A stretch of DNA of 64,000 nucleotides from Enterococcus sp. DIV2402 (GTDB lineage Bacteria; Bacillota; Bacilli; Lactobacillales; Enterococcaceae). A model generated the notes under the pieces. It was given only the letters and a program-made list of their open reading frames with translations, searched no databases and was not told the origin of the DNA. The stretch lies in NCBI RefSeq assembly GCF_017426705.2, contig NZ_CP147251.1, positions 533,501 through 597,500 on the forward strand. Reading direction: 5' to 3'. Position 1 is the stretch's first letter, and every line of letters begins with the position of its first letter. This document shows, piece after piece, positions 9,798 through 17,496 of this stretch. Both the position numbers and the translations under genes were made by a program.

Positions 9798-10514
9798 ATG
9801 CACGTATTAATTGTGGATGATGAACCGTTAGCACGTGAAGAATTAAGTTACTTAGTGCTGCAACATCCAAAAATTACCTCTACGGCAGAAGCAGAATCTG
9901 TCGAAGAAGCAATGGCAGAAATGATGGACCAAAAACCTGATATTATCTTCTTAGATATTCATTTAACAAATGAAAGTGGATTTGAACTGGCAGAAAAACT
10001 AACTCATTTAAAAAAAGCGCCGTATTTAATTTTTGCGACAGCGTATGATGCTTATGCGCTCCAAGCTTTTCAAGTAAATGCGAAAGATTATCTGTTAAAG
10101 CCATTTGAAGAAAAGAAAATTCATCAAGCCTTGGATAAAGCAATGAAAGAAATCACTCCGCAACACGTTGTCGCAACATCCAAATTTGAAGCCATTCCGA
10201 TTCAAGGGAATGACCGTATTTATTTAGTTGCGCCGGAAGACATCTATTTAATCTCTGTCGAGGAAAGACAATTAAATATTGAAACCAGAGAACAACATTA
10301 TCAAATGACCGGCACATTAAATAAAATTGAACAAAAACTGCCGTCTGAATTATTTTTGAAAACGCATCGTAGTTTTATTTTAAATCGTACCAAAATTCAA
10401 GAGATTCAACCGTGGTTCAATCATACACTTCAAGTGATTTTGGAAAATGGTTCGCGGGTTCCTGTCAGTCGTTCGTATGTGAAAATTTTTAGAGAGCAAG
10501 TCGGTTTGGAGTAA
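9798..10514 (+). CDS. lytR: Response regulator LytR (LytTR DNA-binding domain)
   Basis: A 238-residue regulator. The receiver domain has acidic pocket VDDEP near residue 7, phospho-aspartate D53 in FLDIHL, T in FATAYD and K in LLKPFEE. The C-terminal LytTR domain (about 135-235) contains FLKTHRSFILN, typical of this family. It is the partner of LytS and in staphylococci and bacilli activates lrgAB, which lies just downstream here. A terminator follows three bases after the stop, so lrgAB has its own promoter, presumably the LytR target. Confidence 0.92.
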   Translation: MHVLIVDDEPLAREELSYLVLQHPKITSTAEAESVEEAMAEMMDQKPDIIFLDIHLTNESGFELAEKLTHLKKAPYLIFATAYDAYALQAFQVNAKDYLLKPFEEKKIHQALDKAMKEITPQHVVATSKFEAIPIQGNDRIYLVAPEDIYLISVEERQLNIETREQHYQMTGTLNKIEQKLPSELFLKTHRSFILNRTKIQEIQPWFNHTLQVILENGSRVPVSRSYVKIFREQVGLE

Positions 10515-10516
10515 TG

Positions 10517-10549
10517 AAAAGCAGGTCTATTTAGGTAGACTTGTTTTTT
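10517..10549 (+). terminator. Terminator of lytSR
   Basis: Stem AAGCAGGTCTA / GGTAGACTTG with a short loop, followed by seven T. It separates lytSR from lrgAB. Confidence 0.8.
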
Positions 10550-10559
10550 TGTGCAAGTG

Positions 10560-10641
10560 AGGAGGTTATTTTTGCATTTCATGTTGGATTTCGTGCAACT
10601 CGTGAAATTTTGCATCCAAAAATTCGTTTCCATTCTATACT
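10560..10641 (+). promoter_or_regulatory. lrgAB promoter region with repeats
   Basis: Putative -10 TATACT at 10636-10641, with TTGCAT at 10611 as a possible -35 at a long 19-bp spacing. Upstream are two copies of TTTTGCAT (10570 and 10608, 38 bp apart) flanking the inverted repeat ATTTC...GAAAT (10589-10608). The place and architecture fit a LytR-activated promoter. The exact LytR site is inferred, not recognised from a known consensus. Confidence 0.4.
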
Positions 10642-10673
10642 AAACATGTAGAAAACAAGAGGAGATGGGATTT

Positions 10674-11099
10674 ATGGAAAAGAAAGTATATTCATTTTTA
10701 CAACAAGCCTTTATTTTTGCATTGATTATGTTAATTGCCAATGGTTTAACTAAAATCATGCCGATTCCCGTACCTGCATCAGTAATTGGAATGATTTTAC
10801 TTTTTGTAGGATTATGTACCAAGATTATTAAATTAGAACAAGTAGAAGATTTGAGTAATTCGTTATCGCGAGTCATTACTTTCTTATTTGTACCTTCTGG
10901 AATTTCGTTAATTAATTCATTGGATATTATGAAACAATATGGTTTTCAAATTCTGTTTGTCATCCTAGTCGCAACCTTAGCATTATTAGCTTCTACAGGT
11001 TGGACAGGCGCGTTCTTATTACACATTAAAGATAATCGAACGACTGAAAAAACAGAAAAACACGTTCCTACAGAGCATAAAGGAGGCGTGTCATTATGA
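10674..11099 (+). CDS. lrgA: Antiholin-like / murein hydrolase export regulator LrgA
   Basis: A 141-residue membrane protein with four predicted helices and the LrgA/CidA family block [11 protein letters not shown] near residues 35-45. LrgA and LrgB act together in the membrane. In staphylococci they oppose CidAB in autolysis; in Bacillus the related PftAB imports pyruvate. I chose ATG 10674, with GAGGAG nine bases upstream; the in-frame ATG at 10665 directly abuts that site. The stop overlaps the lrgB start in an ATGA tetranucleotide. Confidence 0.9.
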   Translation: MEKKVYSFLQQAFIFALIMLIANGLTKIMPIPVPASVIGMILLFVGLCTKIIKLEQVEDLSNSLSRVITFLFVPSGISLINSLDIMKQYGFQILFVILVATLALLASTGWTGAFLLHIKDNRTTEKTEKHVPTEHKGGVSL

Positions 11100-11779
11100 G
11101 TCCATACGTAGGTATTATCATTTCATTTGTTGTGTTTGGGATTGGAAGTTGGGCATTTAAAACAAGCAAAGGATTTTTCTTATTTACGCCTTTATTTGTT
11201 GCGATGATTTTAGGTGTTCTAACTTTGAAAGTCACTGGCATCAGCTACGAACAATATAATGAAGGGGGGAAATTTATCAGTTTCTTTTTAGAACCAGCAA
11301 CCGTTGCGTTTGCGATTCCTTTGTATAAAAAAAGAGATGTCTTGAAGAAATACTGGATTGAAATTTTAACAGCATTAACAATCGGTTCATTTGGTTCATT
11401 AATTGCGGTAGTACTTGCAGGAAAATTGATTCAAATGAATCCAAGTATTATTGCTTCTATTTTACCCCAAGCGGCAACAACAGCAATTGCCGTACCGATT
11501 TCTGAATCAGTTGGTGGTGTGGCTTCAATCACTGCATTTACAGTTATCTTTAATGGCGTATTGACGTACGCATTAGGTCGCATAGCATTGAAGTGGTTCC
11601 ATATCCAGCATCCGGTTGCCAAAGGATTAGCATTAGGTGCAGCAGGCCATGCCCTTGGTGTAGCAGTAGGATTAGAAATGGGCGAAACCGAAGCAGCAAT
11701 GGCAAGTATTTCAGTTGTGGTTGTTGGCGTAATTACAGTTATTGTCGTACCCGTATTTGCGACATTGATTGGGATATAA
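11096..11779 (+). CDS. lrgB: LrgB family membrane protein
   Basis: A 227-residue, very hydrophobic protein of the LrgB/YohK family, with the conserved stretches [14 protein letters not shown] and [15 protein letters not shown] in the second half. Four-base ATGA overlap with lrgA indicates coupled translation. It works with LrgA in the membrane, as a murein hydrolase regulator or pyruvate facilitator depending on species. A shared bidirectional terminator follows immediately. Confidence 0.9.
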   Translation: MSPYVGIIISFVVFGIGSWAFKTSKGFFLFTPLFVAMILGVLTLKVTGISYEQYNEGGKFISFFLEPATVAFAIPLYKKRDVLKKYWIEILTALTIGSFGSLIAVVLAGKLIQMNPSIIASILPQAATTAIAVPISESVGGVASITAFTVIFNGVLTYALGRIALKWFHIQHPVAKGLALGAAGHALGVAVGLEMGETEAAMASISVVVVGVITVIVVPVFATLIGI

Positions 11780-11780
11780 A

Positions 11781-11830
11781 AAAACCAAATGATTACTCTT
11801 GAATACAAGGGAAATCATTTGGTTTTTTTT
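11781..11830. terminator. Bidirectional terminator between lrgB and the small-peptide operon
   Basis: Perfect stem AAACCAAATGATT / AATCATTTGGTTT with flanking A and T runs. It can end lrgAB transcripts and, on the other strand, those of the 70-aa and 53-aa genes. Confidence 0.85.
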
Positions 11831-11990
11831 AGTTATCGTTTTCTTCCAGATGCGCCATTCTAAACATAAGAAGTGCTACAAATATAGCAATTCCAATCAT
11901 AATTAATATTTGTATATGGCTATTAAATGGTTGAAATACAGTCATTATAATCAAGAGAATCAGCAGAACAGAAAGAACTGCACGAATCAT
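11829..11990 (-). CDS. Small two-helix membrane protein (53 aa), unknown
   Basis: A 53-codon frame starting at ATG 11990 and ending at TAA 11829. It encodes two hydrophobic segments (about residues 3-19 and 27-44), a short loop QPFNSH between them and a charged tail EENDN. Its ATG overlaps the TGA of the upstream secreted-peptide gene (ATGA), which is good evidence of a real, coupled gene. Size, hydrophobicity and position are those of a bacteriocin immunity protein or a peptide-processing partner, but I recognise no family. The stop lies in the T-run of the shared terminator. Confidence 0.6.
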   Translation of the reverse strand: MIRAVLSVLLILLIIMTVFQPFNSHIQILIMIGIAIFVALLMFRMAHLEENDN

Positions 11991-12199
11991 ATATACCAGC
12001 CTCGATAACCATTCTTGATTTTTTCTACTTTTACTAAAGTTTTGCCAGCATAAGTAGAAGGTGGATAATTCTTAAAGTCAAAGGGTGTGATAAGTGAAAG
12101 TGTTGTTACATCTTCTGCAGAAGTAACCTCTTCAGCATGAGCTACTTGACTACCACCAATAATACAAAACATGAGTGCAGCAATAACGATTTTCTTCAT
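11987..12199 (-). CDS. Secreted small peptide precursor (70 aa), candidate signal or bacteriocin-like peptide
   Basis: A 70-residue protein with a clear Sec signal peptide: MKK start, hydrophobic core and likely cleavage after AHA (residues 20-22). This leaves a 48-residue product ending in NGYRGWYI. The mature part is acidic at its start and basic and aromatic at its end (NYPPSTYAGKTL...). There is no cysteine in the mature part and no double-glycine leader, so it is neither a ComC-type nor a lanthipeptide precursor. AAGGAG stands nine bases before the ATG. The promoter carries a LytTR-type direct repeat, and the kinase and regulator genes lie just upstream. Peptide pheromone and Sec-dependent bacteriocin are both open readings. 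Confidence 0.7.
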   Translation of the reverse strand: MKKIVIAALMFCIIGGSQVAHAEEVTSAEDVTTLSLITPFDFKNYPPSTYAGKTLVKVEKIKNGYRGWYI

Positions 12200-12233
12200 T
12201 TTGTTCAGCTCCTTATATATTTGAGCTGATTGT

Positions 12234-12298
12234 ACTATAGATTAGATACCAAAAACGAAATTTGTCGTAAACGTCGCTTATTCTGTCCTGAACGTCAA
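12234..12298 (-). promoter_or_regulatory. LytTR-type operator and promoter of the small-peptide operon
   Basis: Read on the minus strand: ACGTTCAGG (12295-12287) and ACGTTTACG (12274-12266), direct repeats 21 bp apart. After 26 bp comes a -10 TATAGT (12239-12234). Two repeats about two helical turns apart upstream of a weak -35 is the classic geometry for AgrA/ComE/PlnC-type activators. The regulator is presumably the LytTR protein encoded at 13749-14489. Confidence 0.75.
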
Positions 12299-12299
12299 A

Positions 12300-13610
12300 T
12301 TAGTTAGGTAATTTGTGATATCTATCTGTTAAAATCGTTAATTTTTGCGTAAATAACTGATTCTCAATTATTGTTTCTAATAAAAGATTTGGAACTTGTT
12401 TAATTAAATTATCTACAGTACTTAATCCAATACCACGATGATTTCCTTTGGTTGAGAAACCATTTGTTTTAAGTTGATGTAACGGTTCAATATTCACACG
12501 TGCTGTATTTTGAATTATGAATATAGTATCTTGTTCTAATTTAAAGATAGCAATTTCTAGTTCGCCTTTGTTCAAAATAGTGAGTTCTTCAATAGCATTA
12601 TCTAATAAGATACCGAAAATACGGACAAGAATGACGGGATCTATTGAGTCCGGAAGTTGAATTAATTCGCTGATTTCTAATTGCACAGAGATATTTTTTT
12701 CTTGTGCTAATACTAATTTTGTCATAAAAATACTTCGAATAGCTGGGTCTTCAATTTTCTGTAAGTCATTTAATTTAGTAAAGTGTTCGGAAAAAATGGC
12801 TCGCGTTGGTTGAATATGTTGATGATAATAGTCTTTTAATTCAGACATCTGTTCCAGTTCCATATAGCTTTCCATGGAGGACAAAATATTAATATAATCA
12901 TGTCTAAATTTTCGTATTTCTTGATACTGTTTATTTAATTCTGCTGTGTAGAGTTGCATCGATTGATATTCAATTTCTTTTTTCTGTGTTTCCAAAGCTA
13001 ATTTTTGATGACGTTTTACCATTACAATACTAATAATTCCACTGATAACTAGCAAAATAATAAAAATGTTAAAAATACGCAAAAGTGTATCTAGCTTCAA
13101 ATCAGTTGGACTTATTTGGACATACTCACTTAATTTATATAACTGATAACTAAAAACTAGTGTGAATAATATGTATCCACCAAATAAACTTAACTTATTT
13201 GTAAGTTTGGATAGTAAGAAACGACGGATAAAAAATGCAAGAGAAATATTGAGGGTTAAAGTAAAACAAAACCAGAGAAACATTAATAAACTATTTTCAC
13301 TCAATATGATTTTAATAACTATATCGGTGAATAAATAATTAAAGGAGAAGACTACAAAATAAGCTATTGCAAAATGAAATAATATTTTTCCAAACATTTG
13401 TGTTCGATTATTCATGTAAGAAAGAGAAAAAAGTAGAACAAACAAAACAAGTGTGTCTATTTGTGAAATATAAATACTCAAGTTAAATGAAATAATTAGG
13501 ATAATACTTGATAAAAACAGGTTATATTTTTTTAAAATAGGAAGTTTATCTAAAATAAGAAAATTACAAAAAATTTGAATAACACTTGAAGCCACCAATA
13601 AATAAAACAT
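12300..13610 (-). CDS. AgrC/FsrC-like sensor histidine kinase (GHKL type)
   Basis: A 436-residue kinase. The first 210 residues form about six or seven membrane helices. A linker coiled coil, the phospho-acceptor histidine in FRHDYINIL (about residue 235) and a GHKL ATPase with N-box LLDNAIEEL (about 336) and GIGLST (about 393) follow. This is the architecture of peptide-sensing kinases AgrC, FsrC, ComD and PlnB. I chose ATG 13610, with GGAGG eight bases upstream. Neighbours are a LytTR regulator on one side and a secreted peptide gene on the other. No AgrB/FsrB-like processing protease or peptide ABC exporter is nearby, consistent with a Sec-exported ligand. Confidence 0.85.
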   Translation of the reverse strand: MFYLLVASSVIQIFCNFLILDKLPILKKYNLFLSSIILIISFNLSIYISQIDTLVLFVLLFSLSYMNNRTQMFGKILFHFAIAYFVVFSFNYLFTDIVIKIILSENSLLMFLWFCFTLTLNISLAFFIRRFLLSKLTNKLSLFGGYILFTLVFSYQLYKLSEYVQISPTDLKLDTLLRIFNIFIILLVISGIISIVMVKRHQKLALETQKKEIEYQSMQLYTAELNKQYQEIRKFRHDYINILSSMESYMELEQMSELKDYYHQHIQPTRAIFSEHFTKLNDLQKIEDPAIRSIFMTKLVLAQEKNISVQLEISELIQLPDSIDPVILVRIFGILLDNAIEELTILNKGELEIAIFKLEQDTIFIIQNTARVNIEPLHQLKTNGFSTKGNHRGIGLSTVDNLIKQVPNLLLETIIENQLFTQKLTILTDRYHKLPN

Positions 13611-13683
13611 CAAACTTACCTCCAATCTAAATTCAGTTGCTACGAAATTATAGCATGATTTTTTTACAGTTTATATATCAATA

Positions 13684-13724
13684 ATAAAAACATGATTCGG
13701 AAGCAACAGAATCATGTTTTTTAG
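13684..13724. terminator. Hairpin terminator between response regulator and kinase genes
   Basis: Stem AACATGATTC / GAATCATGTT with loop GGAAGCAACA and T-runs on both strands. It lies in the 138-bp gap between the regulator stop and the kinase start, so the two genes may be transcribed separately or the kinase at a reduced level. Confidence 0.65.
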
Positions 13725-13748
13725 TATATAGCGTGCAATATAAATAGC

Positions 13749-14489
13749 CTATGTTTCTGTTAAGGTTCTATTTAACTGGCTCAGTTTTCGAAAAGATGCC
13801 CAACAAGTTTCACCATTTATAAAAGTTAAATATCGATTCTTAGTGTCGACTTGCAAAATATTTTTTTGATTTGCGACAAATGATTTATGAACTCTTACAA
13901 AGTCTGAGGATAATTTTTCAACTTCGGTAATCGTACCATAGAATTCCACTAAACTATTTGTTAAATGTAAAACAAGCTTGTGAGAACCAGGCGATGTTTC
14001 AATAAACATAATATCTGCTAATTCGAATAAGCGAATTTGGCTACCCACTCGCAAGCGGATATGTGTTTCATCTTTTTTATGTTCAGCTAAATAATGTTTT
14101 TTTGCTTGATTCAATGCGTCTTTCACTCGAGAAGCTAATTCTTCAGGATCATCTTTGACAATGTAATCCATCGCTTCGACTTTATATTTAAATGTTAGTG
14201 GTGCTAACTCACTGTGTGTCGTAATAAAAACAATTTTACTATCAATACATAAATCGCGAATTTGTGAACCTAGTTGAATGCCATCTAGCGTATGATTTAA
14301 GTCAATATCTAAAAAGAAAATGCTTTGTGATTGGGGATGGCGATGTAAATAGGTCAGTAATTCTTCCGGATTCGCTGTACTTAACGCTAATTTCATATCT
14401 ATATCTTCCATTAAAAGGAAGTTATTAATGATTGTTTCTAATCTTGTTCGCTGAATTAAATTGTCTTCACAAATAAATACATTAATCAT
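13749..14489 (-). CDS. LytTR-family response regulator (AgrA/FsrA/PlnC-like)
   Basis: A 246-residue regulator. The receiver domain has acidic residues ED near residue 8, phospho-aspartate D61 in FFLDIDLN and K in YIVKDD. The LytTR DNA-binding domain (about 145-245) contains FVRVHKSFVANQKNI. It is distinct from the LytR of this window and closer in layout to quorum-sensing regulators. ATG 14489 is chosen because GGAGG stands six to seven bases upstream. An extended -10 TGATATAAT lies about 70 bp upstream of the start (14559-14551, minus strand), a possible constitutive promoter. Likely targets are the two 21-bp-period repeat pairs at 12266-12295 and 14681-14710. Confidence 0.85.
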   Translation of the reverse strand: MINVFICEDNLIQRTRLETIINNFLLMEDIDMKLALSTANPEELLTYLHRHPQSQSIFFLDIDLNHTLDGIQLGSQIRDLCIDSKIVFITTHSELAPLTFKYKVEAMDYIVKDDPEELASRVKDALNQAKKHYLAEHKKDETHIRLRVGSQIRLFELADIMFIETSPGSHKLVLHLTNSLVEFYGTITEVEKLSSDFVRVHKSFVANQKNILQVDTKNRYLTFINGETCWASFRKLSQLNRTLTET

Positions 14490-14680
14490 TTTTTTCCTCC
14501 ATATAATCATTTATTGTTTCTTATAGAAATTAAAGGAATCAATTTACAAAATTATATCATGATTTGTGCGTAATAAAGGGGAATTTTGAAGGTTTCGACT
14601 AAAAGTTTCTTTATTGCTCTCATTTTTCATTTAAAAGGCAATTAATTCTGCTTGATTTGGCTACAAATATCAAAATTACG

Positions 14681-14760
14681 ACGTTCAGGCACGAATTTGC
14701 TACGTTTAGGGTATTTTTGGTTATAAGCAACAAAAATTTGTTAAACTAACCTGGTATAGA
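14681..14760 (+). promoter_or_regulatory. Second LytTR-type operator with a rightward promoter
   Basis: Direct repeats ACGTTCAGG (14681-14689) and ACGTTTAGG (14702-14710), again 21 bp apart. They share the spacer pattern GAAT..GC with the operator in front of the peptide gene. Its orientation points right, away from the regulator gene. An extended -10 TGGTATAGA ends at 14760. The 44-bp gap between operator and -10 is longer than the 26 bp at the peptide promoter, so this -10 is less certain than the operator itself. Confidence 0.6.
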
Positions 14761-14765
14761 ATCAG

Positions 14766-14815
14766 AAACTGCTTGATTAGACAGCGAACAGGATGTCTAA
14801 TCAAGCAGTTTTTTG
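14766..14815 (+). ncRNA. Putative short regulated RNA consisting mainly of a strong terminator hairpin
   Basis: An 18-bp perfect stem (AAACTGCTTGATTAGACA paired with 14794-14811), loop GCGAACAGGA and a T-rich tail TTTTTTG. The T-run is only on the right, so it terminates rightward transcription. The only rightward promoter seen upstream is the LytTR-associated one ending at 14760; the genes to the left are all on the other strand. No reading frame lies between promoter and hairpin. The transcript would be about 50-60 nt. Whether it is a functional RNA or just a stop for regulator-driven transcription cannot be told here. Confidence 0.45.
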
Positions 14816-15022
14816 TTAGAAACTATTTTTCTCTATAGGATAAAAAGAACTATTTTTTATATACATGCTATTTGTTGGCAAAGAATCGGTTTCGGTAGAT
14901 TGTTGATTCGTAAAAGTTATTTATCTGAAATAAGACAAGTGAGGCAAAATGTAGGCAGTGTTAGGTGTTGCGGTATTATTTGATGGAAAATCTCGTTCAG
15001 AAAATAAAGGAGCGTTGATCTT

Positions 15023-15361
15023 ATGAGTGATAGAGAACGGCAAAAGAAATTTGAGCAGCAATCGTATCTTAAAAGCAGTGAGTTTGATCGCCATAATACA
15101 AATATGACAAGACAAGCAAATCCAATTGGTCGCGGACAAAATTTATTGCCCTCTGATAGAAAACGTAAGAAAATCGAGCAGAAAGACTTGATTGTACAAA
15201 TGGTAAGTGTTGTTGTAGGGATTGTTGTCTTCTTTTTTGTCATGTACCTAGGCAAAATTCTATTGCCACAAGTATTATATGAGGGGATGTCTTTTCTGAT
15301 TGTTGATTTAGGTTTTTCAATCATGGTAGCTTATTTATTTTTTAGCCATTTTTCTCAATAA
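15023..15361 (+). CDS. Small membrane protein of unknown function (112 aa)
   Basis: A 112-residue protein. Residues 1-55 are hydrophilic and basic, rich in Gln, Arg and Lys. Two hydrophobic helices follow (about 57-78 and 86-107). AAAGGAG lies nine bases before the ATG. I recognise no family. It is a single-gene unit between the putative short RNA and the polyprenyl synthase gene, with which it shares a bidirectional terminator. The roughly 200 bases upstream (14816-15022) hold no other gene that I can see. Confidence 0.6.
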   Translation: MSDRERQKKFEQQSYLKSSEFDRHNTNMTRQANPIGRGQNLLPSDRKRKKIEQKDLIVQMVSVVVGIVVFFFVMYLGKILLPQVLYEGMSFLIVDLGFSIMVAYLFFSHFSQ

Positions 15362-15396
15362 AATAGAAGAAGATAGTTGCCAAGTTTATCTAAATA

Positions 15397-15453
15397 AAAA
15401 ATATCCGAATGATAGAGCAGATTGTTTCTTACGCTCGATCTTCGGATATTTTT
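15397..15453. terminator. Bidirectional terminator between the 112-aa gene and hepT
   Basis: Stem AAATATCCGAA / TTCGGATATTT with A and T runs on both sides; it serves two convergent genes. Similar in sequence to the hairpins near 3.6 and 21.2 kb. Confidence 0.8.
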
Positions 15454-15480
15454 GTCATAGTGTCTTGTTCTATAAATTGA

Positions 15481-16461
15481 TTAATAGCTGCGTAACAATA
15501 ATTGTGTCGTTAATAATTGCAACATTTCTTTGGCTTCACCATCAGGTAAGATCTCGATATCAACAAGCGCTTTTTGTGTATAGCGACGGGCGATGTCTTT
15601 TGCCATTTCGACACCTTGGTATTTTACAACTAAATCTGCTACCTCTTGTGATTCTTCAGGGGTGATTTTGTCTTCTTTTTCTAAATAAGGCAAGAAAACA
15701 GAAGGATGTTCGGCTTTCGCTAAGAGTAGAGGCAAGGTATACACACCTTGTGCCAAATCTTCTAAAATTGGTTTTTTTAAAGTTTCTTCATCGGCGGTAT
15801 AGTCTAAAATGTCATCGTAAACTTGAAAAGCAATGCCGATATTTCGACCAATACGACCAGCGATACGTTGGACATACGCTTCTGTATGTCCAAAATGTGC
15901 GCCTTGTGCACAAGCTAACCAGAATAACTCAGCGGTTTTGCCATTCACACTGCGTAAATAATCACGAATGGTCTCTGTTTTGTTATAACGGGTGTTCATT
16001 TGATCGAGTTCGCCCAATAACAAACGGTGCATTGAACGAGCATTAATGGCTAAAAATTTCGAGCCATTCATCGCTTCAATGATTAATTTAAAGAATTCTG
16101 TGAATAATAAGTCGCCGGTATAAACGGCAATATCTTTACCATAGCGTGATTGGACAGTTTTCGTCCCTCTGCGCAATGGTGAATCATCAATAATGTCGTC
16201 ATGAATCAACGTTGCCATGTGAAGTATTTCAAGAGATGCTGCAATCTTGATTAATTGCTCTTCGTCTTGTTTTTCAGGGTCTCCTAAGGAAGCGAATAAC
16301 AAAAAGAAAGCCGGGCGTAAATATTTTCCGCCAGCTTGTGAAAAATCAATCAGCGTTTCTTGGATATCTTTATTGCGAACTCGCATTTGTTTCTCTATTA
16401 GTGAGCAAACGATTTGGAGTTTATTTTGAATAGTGGGATAATCGTTCCAGTAAGATAGCAT
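15481..16461 (-). CDS. hepT: Long-chain polyprenyl diphosphate synthase (heptaprenyl type, large subunit)
   Basis: A 326-residue all-helical trans-prenyltransferase. The first Asp-rich motif DDIIDD is at residues 88-93, followed by the basic SPLRRG. The second Asp-rich motif is in YDDILDY near 216. It extends farnesyl or geranylgeranyl diphosphate with IPP to make the side chain of menaquinone. It lies divergent from the menA-type gene, so side-chain synthesis and attachment are encoded back to back. No small subunit (HepS) is visible here. The exact chain length is not readable. Confidence 0.88.
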   Translation of the reverse strand: MLSYWNDYPTIQNKLQIVCSLIEKQMRVRNKDIQETLIDFSQAGGKYLRPAFFLLFASLGDPEKQDEEQLIKIAASLEILHMATLIHDDIIDDSPLRRGTKTVQSRYGKDIAVYTGDLLFTEFFKLIIEAMNGSKFLAINARSMHRLLLGELDQMNTRYNKTETIRDYLRSVNGKTAELFWLACAQGAHFGHTEAYVQRIAGRIGRNIGIAFQVYDDILDYTADEETLKKPILEDLAQGVYTLPLLLAKAEHPSVFLPYLEKEDKITPEESQEVADLVVKYQGVEMAKDIARRYTQKALVDIEILPDGEAKEMLQLLTTQLLLRSY

Positions 16462-16559
16462 GTTTATAACCCTTTCGATGTTAGATAGTAGTTCTATTTT
16501 AACTTATTTTCGTTTAAAAAGGCAATGTAATGCTGTCCAAATTTAGAAAGGAGTGTCTG

Positions 16560-17462
16560 ATGTCACTATCTGTTTTTTTTGAGCTCGTTGAGATGAAAGC
16601 TAAGACGGCAAGTGTCCTGCCATTTTTGATAGGACTTTGTTATAGTTGGTATCATTATGGTACGCTGCATCTTGGTTATGTTCTCGTTTATTTTGTTGCA
16701 ATGTTTATTTTTAATATGGCAGTAGATATTTTAGATAATTATAATGACTATCACCATGCAACAGAAGGACATGATTACAAACAAAAAACCAATATTATTG
16801 GGCGTGAAAATTTATCGTTACGCTTGGTGTTTTGGTTAATGACGAGCATGATTATTATTTCAGCAATCTTAGGGATTGCACTAGCAGCTGTCGTGGGCTG
16901 GCCATTATTATGGATGGGATTGTATTGCTACTTAGTCGGTATTTTTTATTCTTCCGGACCTAGACCATTATCAAGTCTACCACTTGGAGAATTTTTCTCT
17001 GGATCGACTATGGGTATTATGATTTCATTTATTTGTGTGTATTTGAATACTTTCGAAACATTTCATTGGAATTTTTCTGAAATATTCAGTATCTTTATAA
17101 TTGCGTTGCCTAATACAATGTGGATTGCGAATTTAATGCTTGCAAACAACATTTGTGATAAAGAAGAAGATGAAAAAAATGAACGTTACACCTTAGTTCA
17201 TTATTTAGGAAAACAACGTTCAATTAATTTGTTTGTGGGCATGAATATCCTAGCTTTTCTAGGAATTATCTTATCCGTTGTGCTAAAGATTGCACCGGTG
17301 ACAGTCTTATTAACATTTCTAGTCGCACCATTTATTTGGAAACAAATAACTCTTTTTAGAAACAAACAGGTAAAACGGGAAACATTTATTTGTGCCGTGC
17401 GAATTCTCGCTGTAGGTTCAGCAGCACAAGTAATCACCTACTTGCTAGGTATCCTTATATAA
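16560..17462 (+). CDS. menA: UbiA-family prenyltransferase (MenA type, DHNA polyprenyltransferase)
   Basis: A 300-residue integral membrane protein with eight to nine helices. The first substrate motif DNYNDYHHATEGHD is near residues 59-72, and the second Asp-rich loop NNICDKEEDEKN is near 194. It attaches the polyprenyl chain to 1,4-dihydroxy-2-naphthoate to form demethylmenaquinone. ATG 16560 is chosen because AAAGGAG stands seven bases upstream; ten extra residues to ATG 16530 lack a site. It lies next to hepT and upstream of a type II NADH dehydrogenase, so quinone synthesis and quinone reduction are adjacent. Confidence 0.88.
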   Translation: MSLSVFFELVEMKAKTASVLPFLIGLCYSWYHYGTLHLGYVLVYFVAMFIFNMAVDILDNYNDYHHATEGHDYKQKTNIIGRENLSLRLVFWLMTSMIIISAILGIALAAVVGWPLLWMGLYCYLVGIFYSSGPRPLSSLPLGEFFSGSTMGIMISFICVYLNTFETFHWNFSEIFSIFIIALPNTMWIANLMLANNICDKEEDEKNERYTLVHYLGKQRSINLFVGMNILAFLGIILSVVLKIAPVTVLLTFLVAPFIWKQITLFRNKQVKRETFICAVRILAVGSAAQVITYLLGILI

Positions 17463-17496
17463 TAAATAATATTGAAAAGAAAGAAGTGGAAAAGTT

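Noticed and set aside
14648..14778. Repeat of CTGCTTGATT upstream of the operator and in the terminator stem
   Set aside because: Only ten bases shared in an AT-rich region; may be chance and adds nothing testable on its own.
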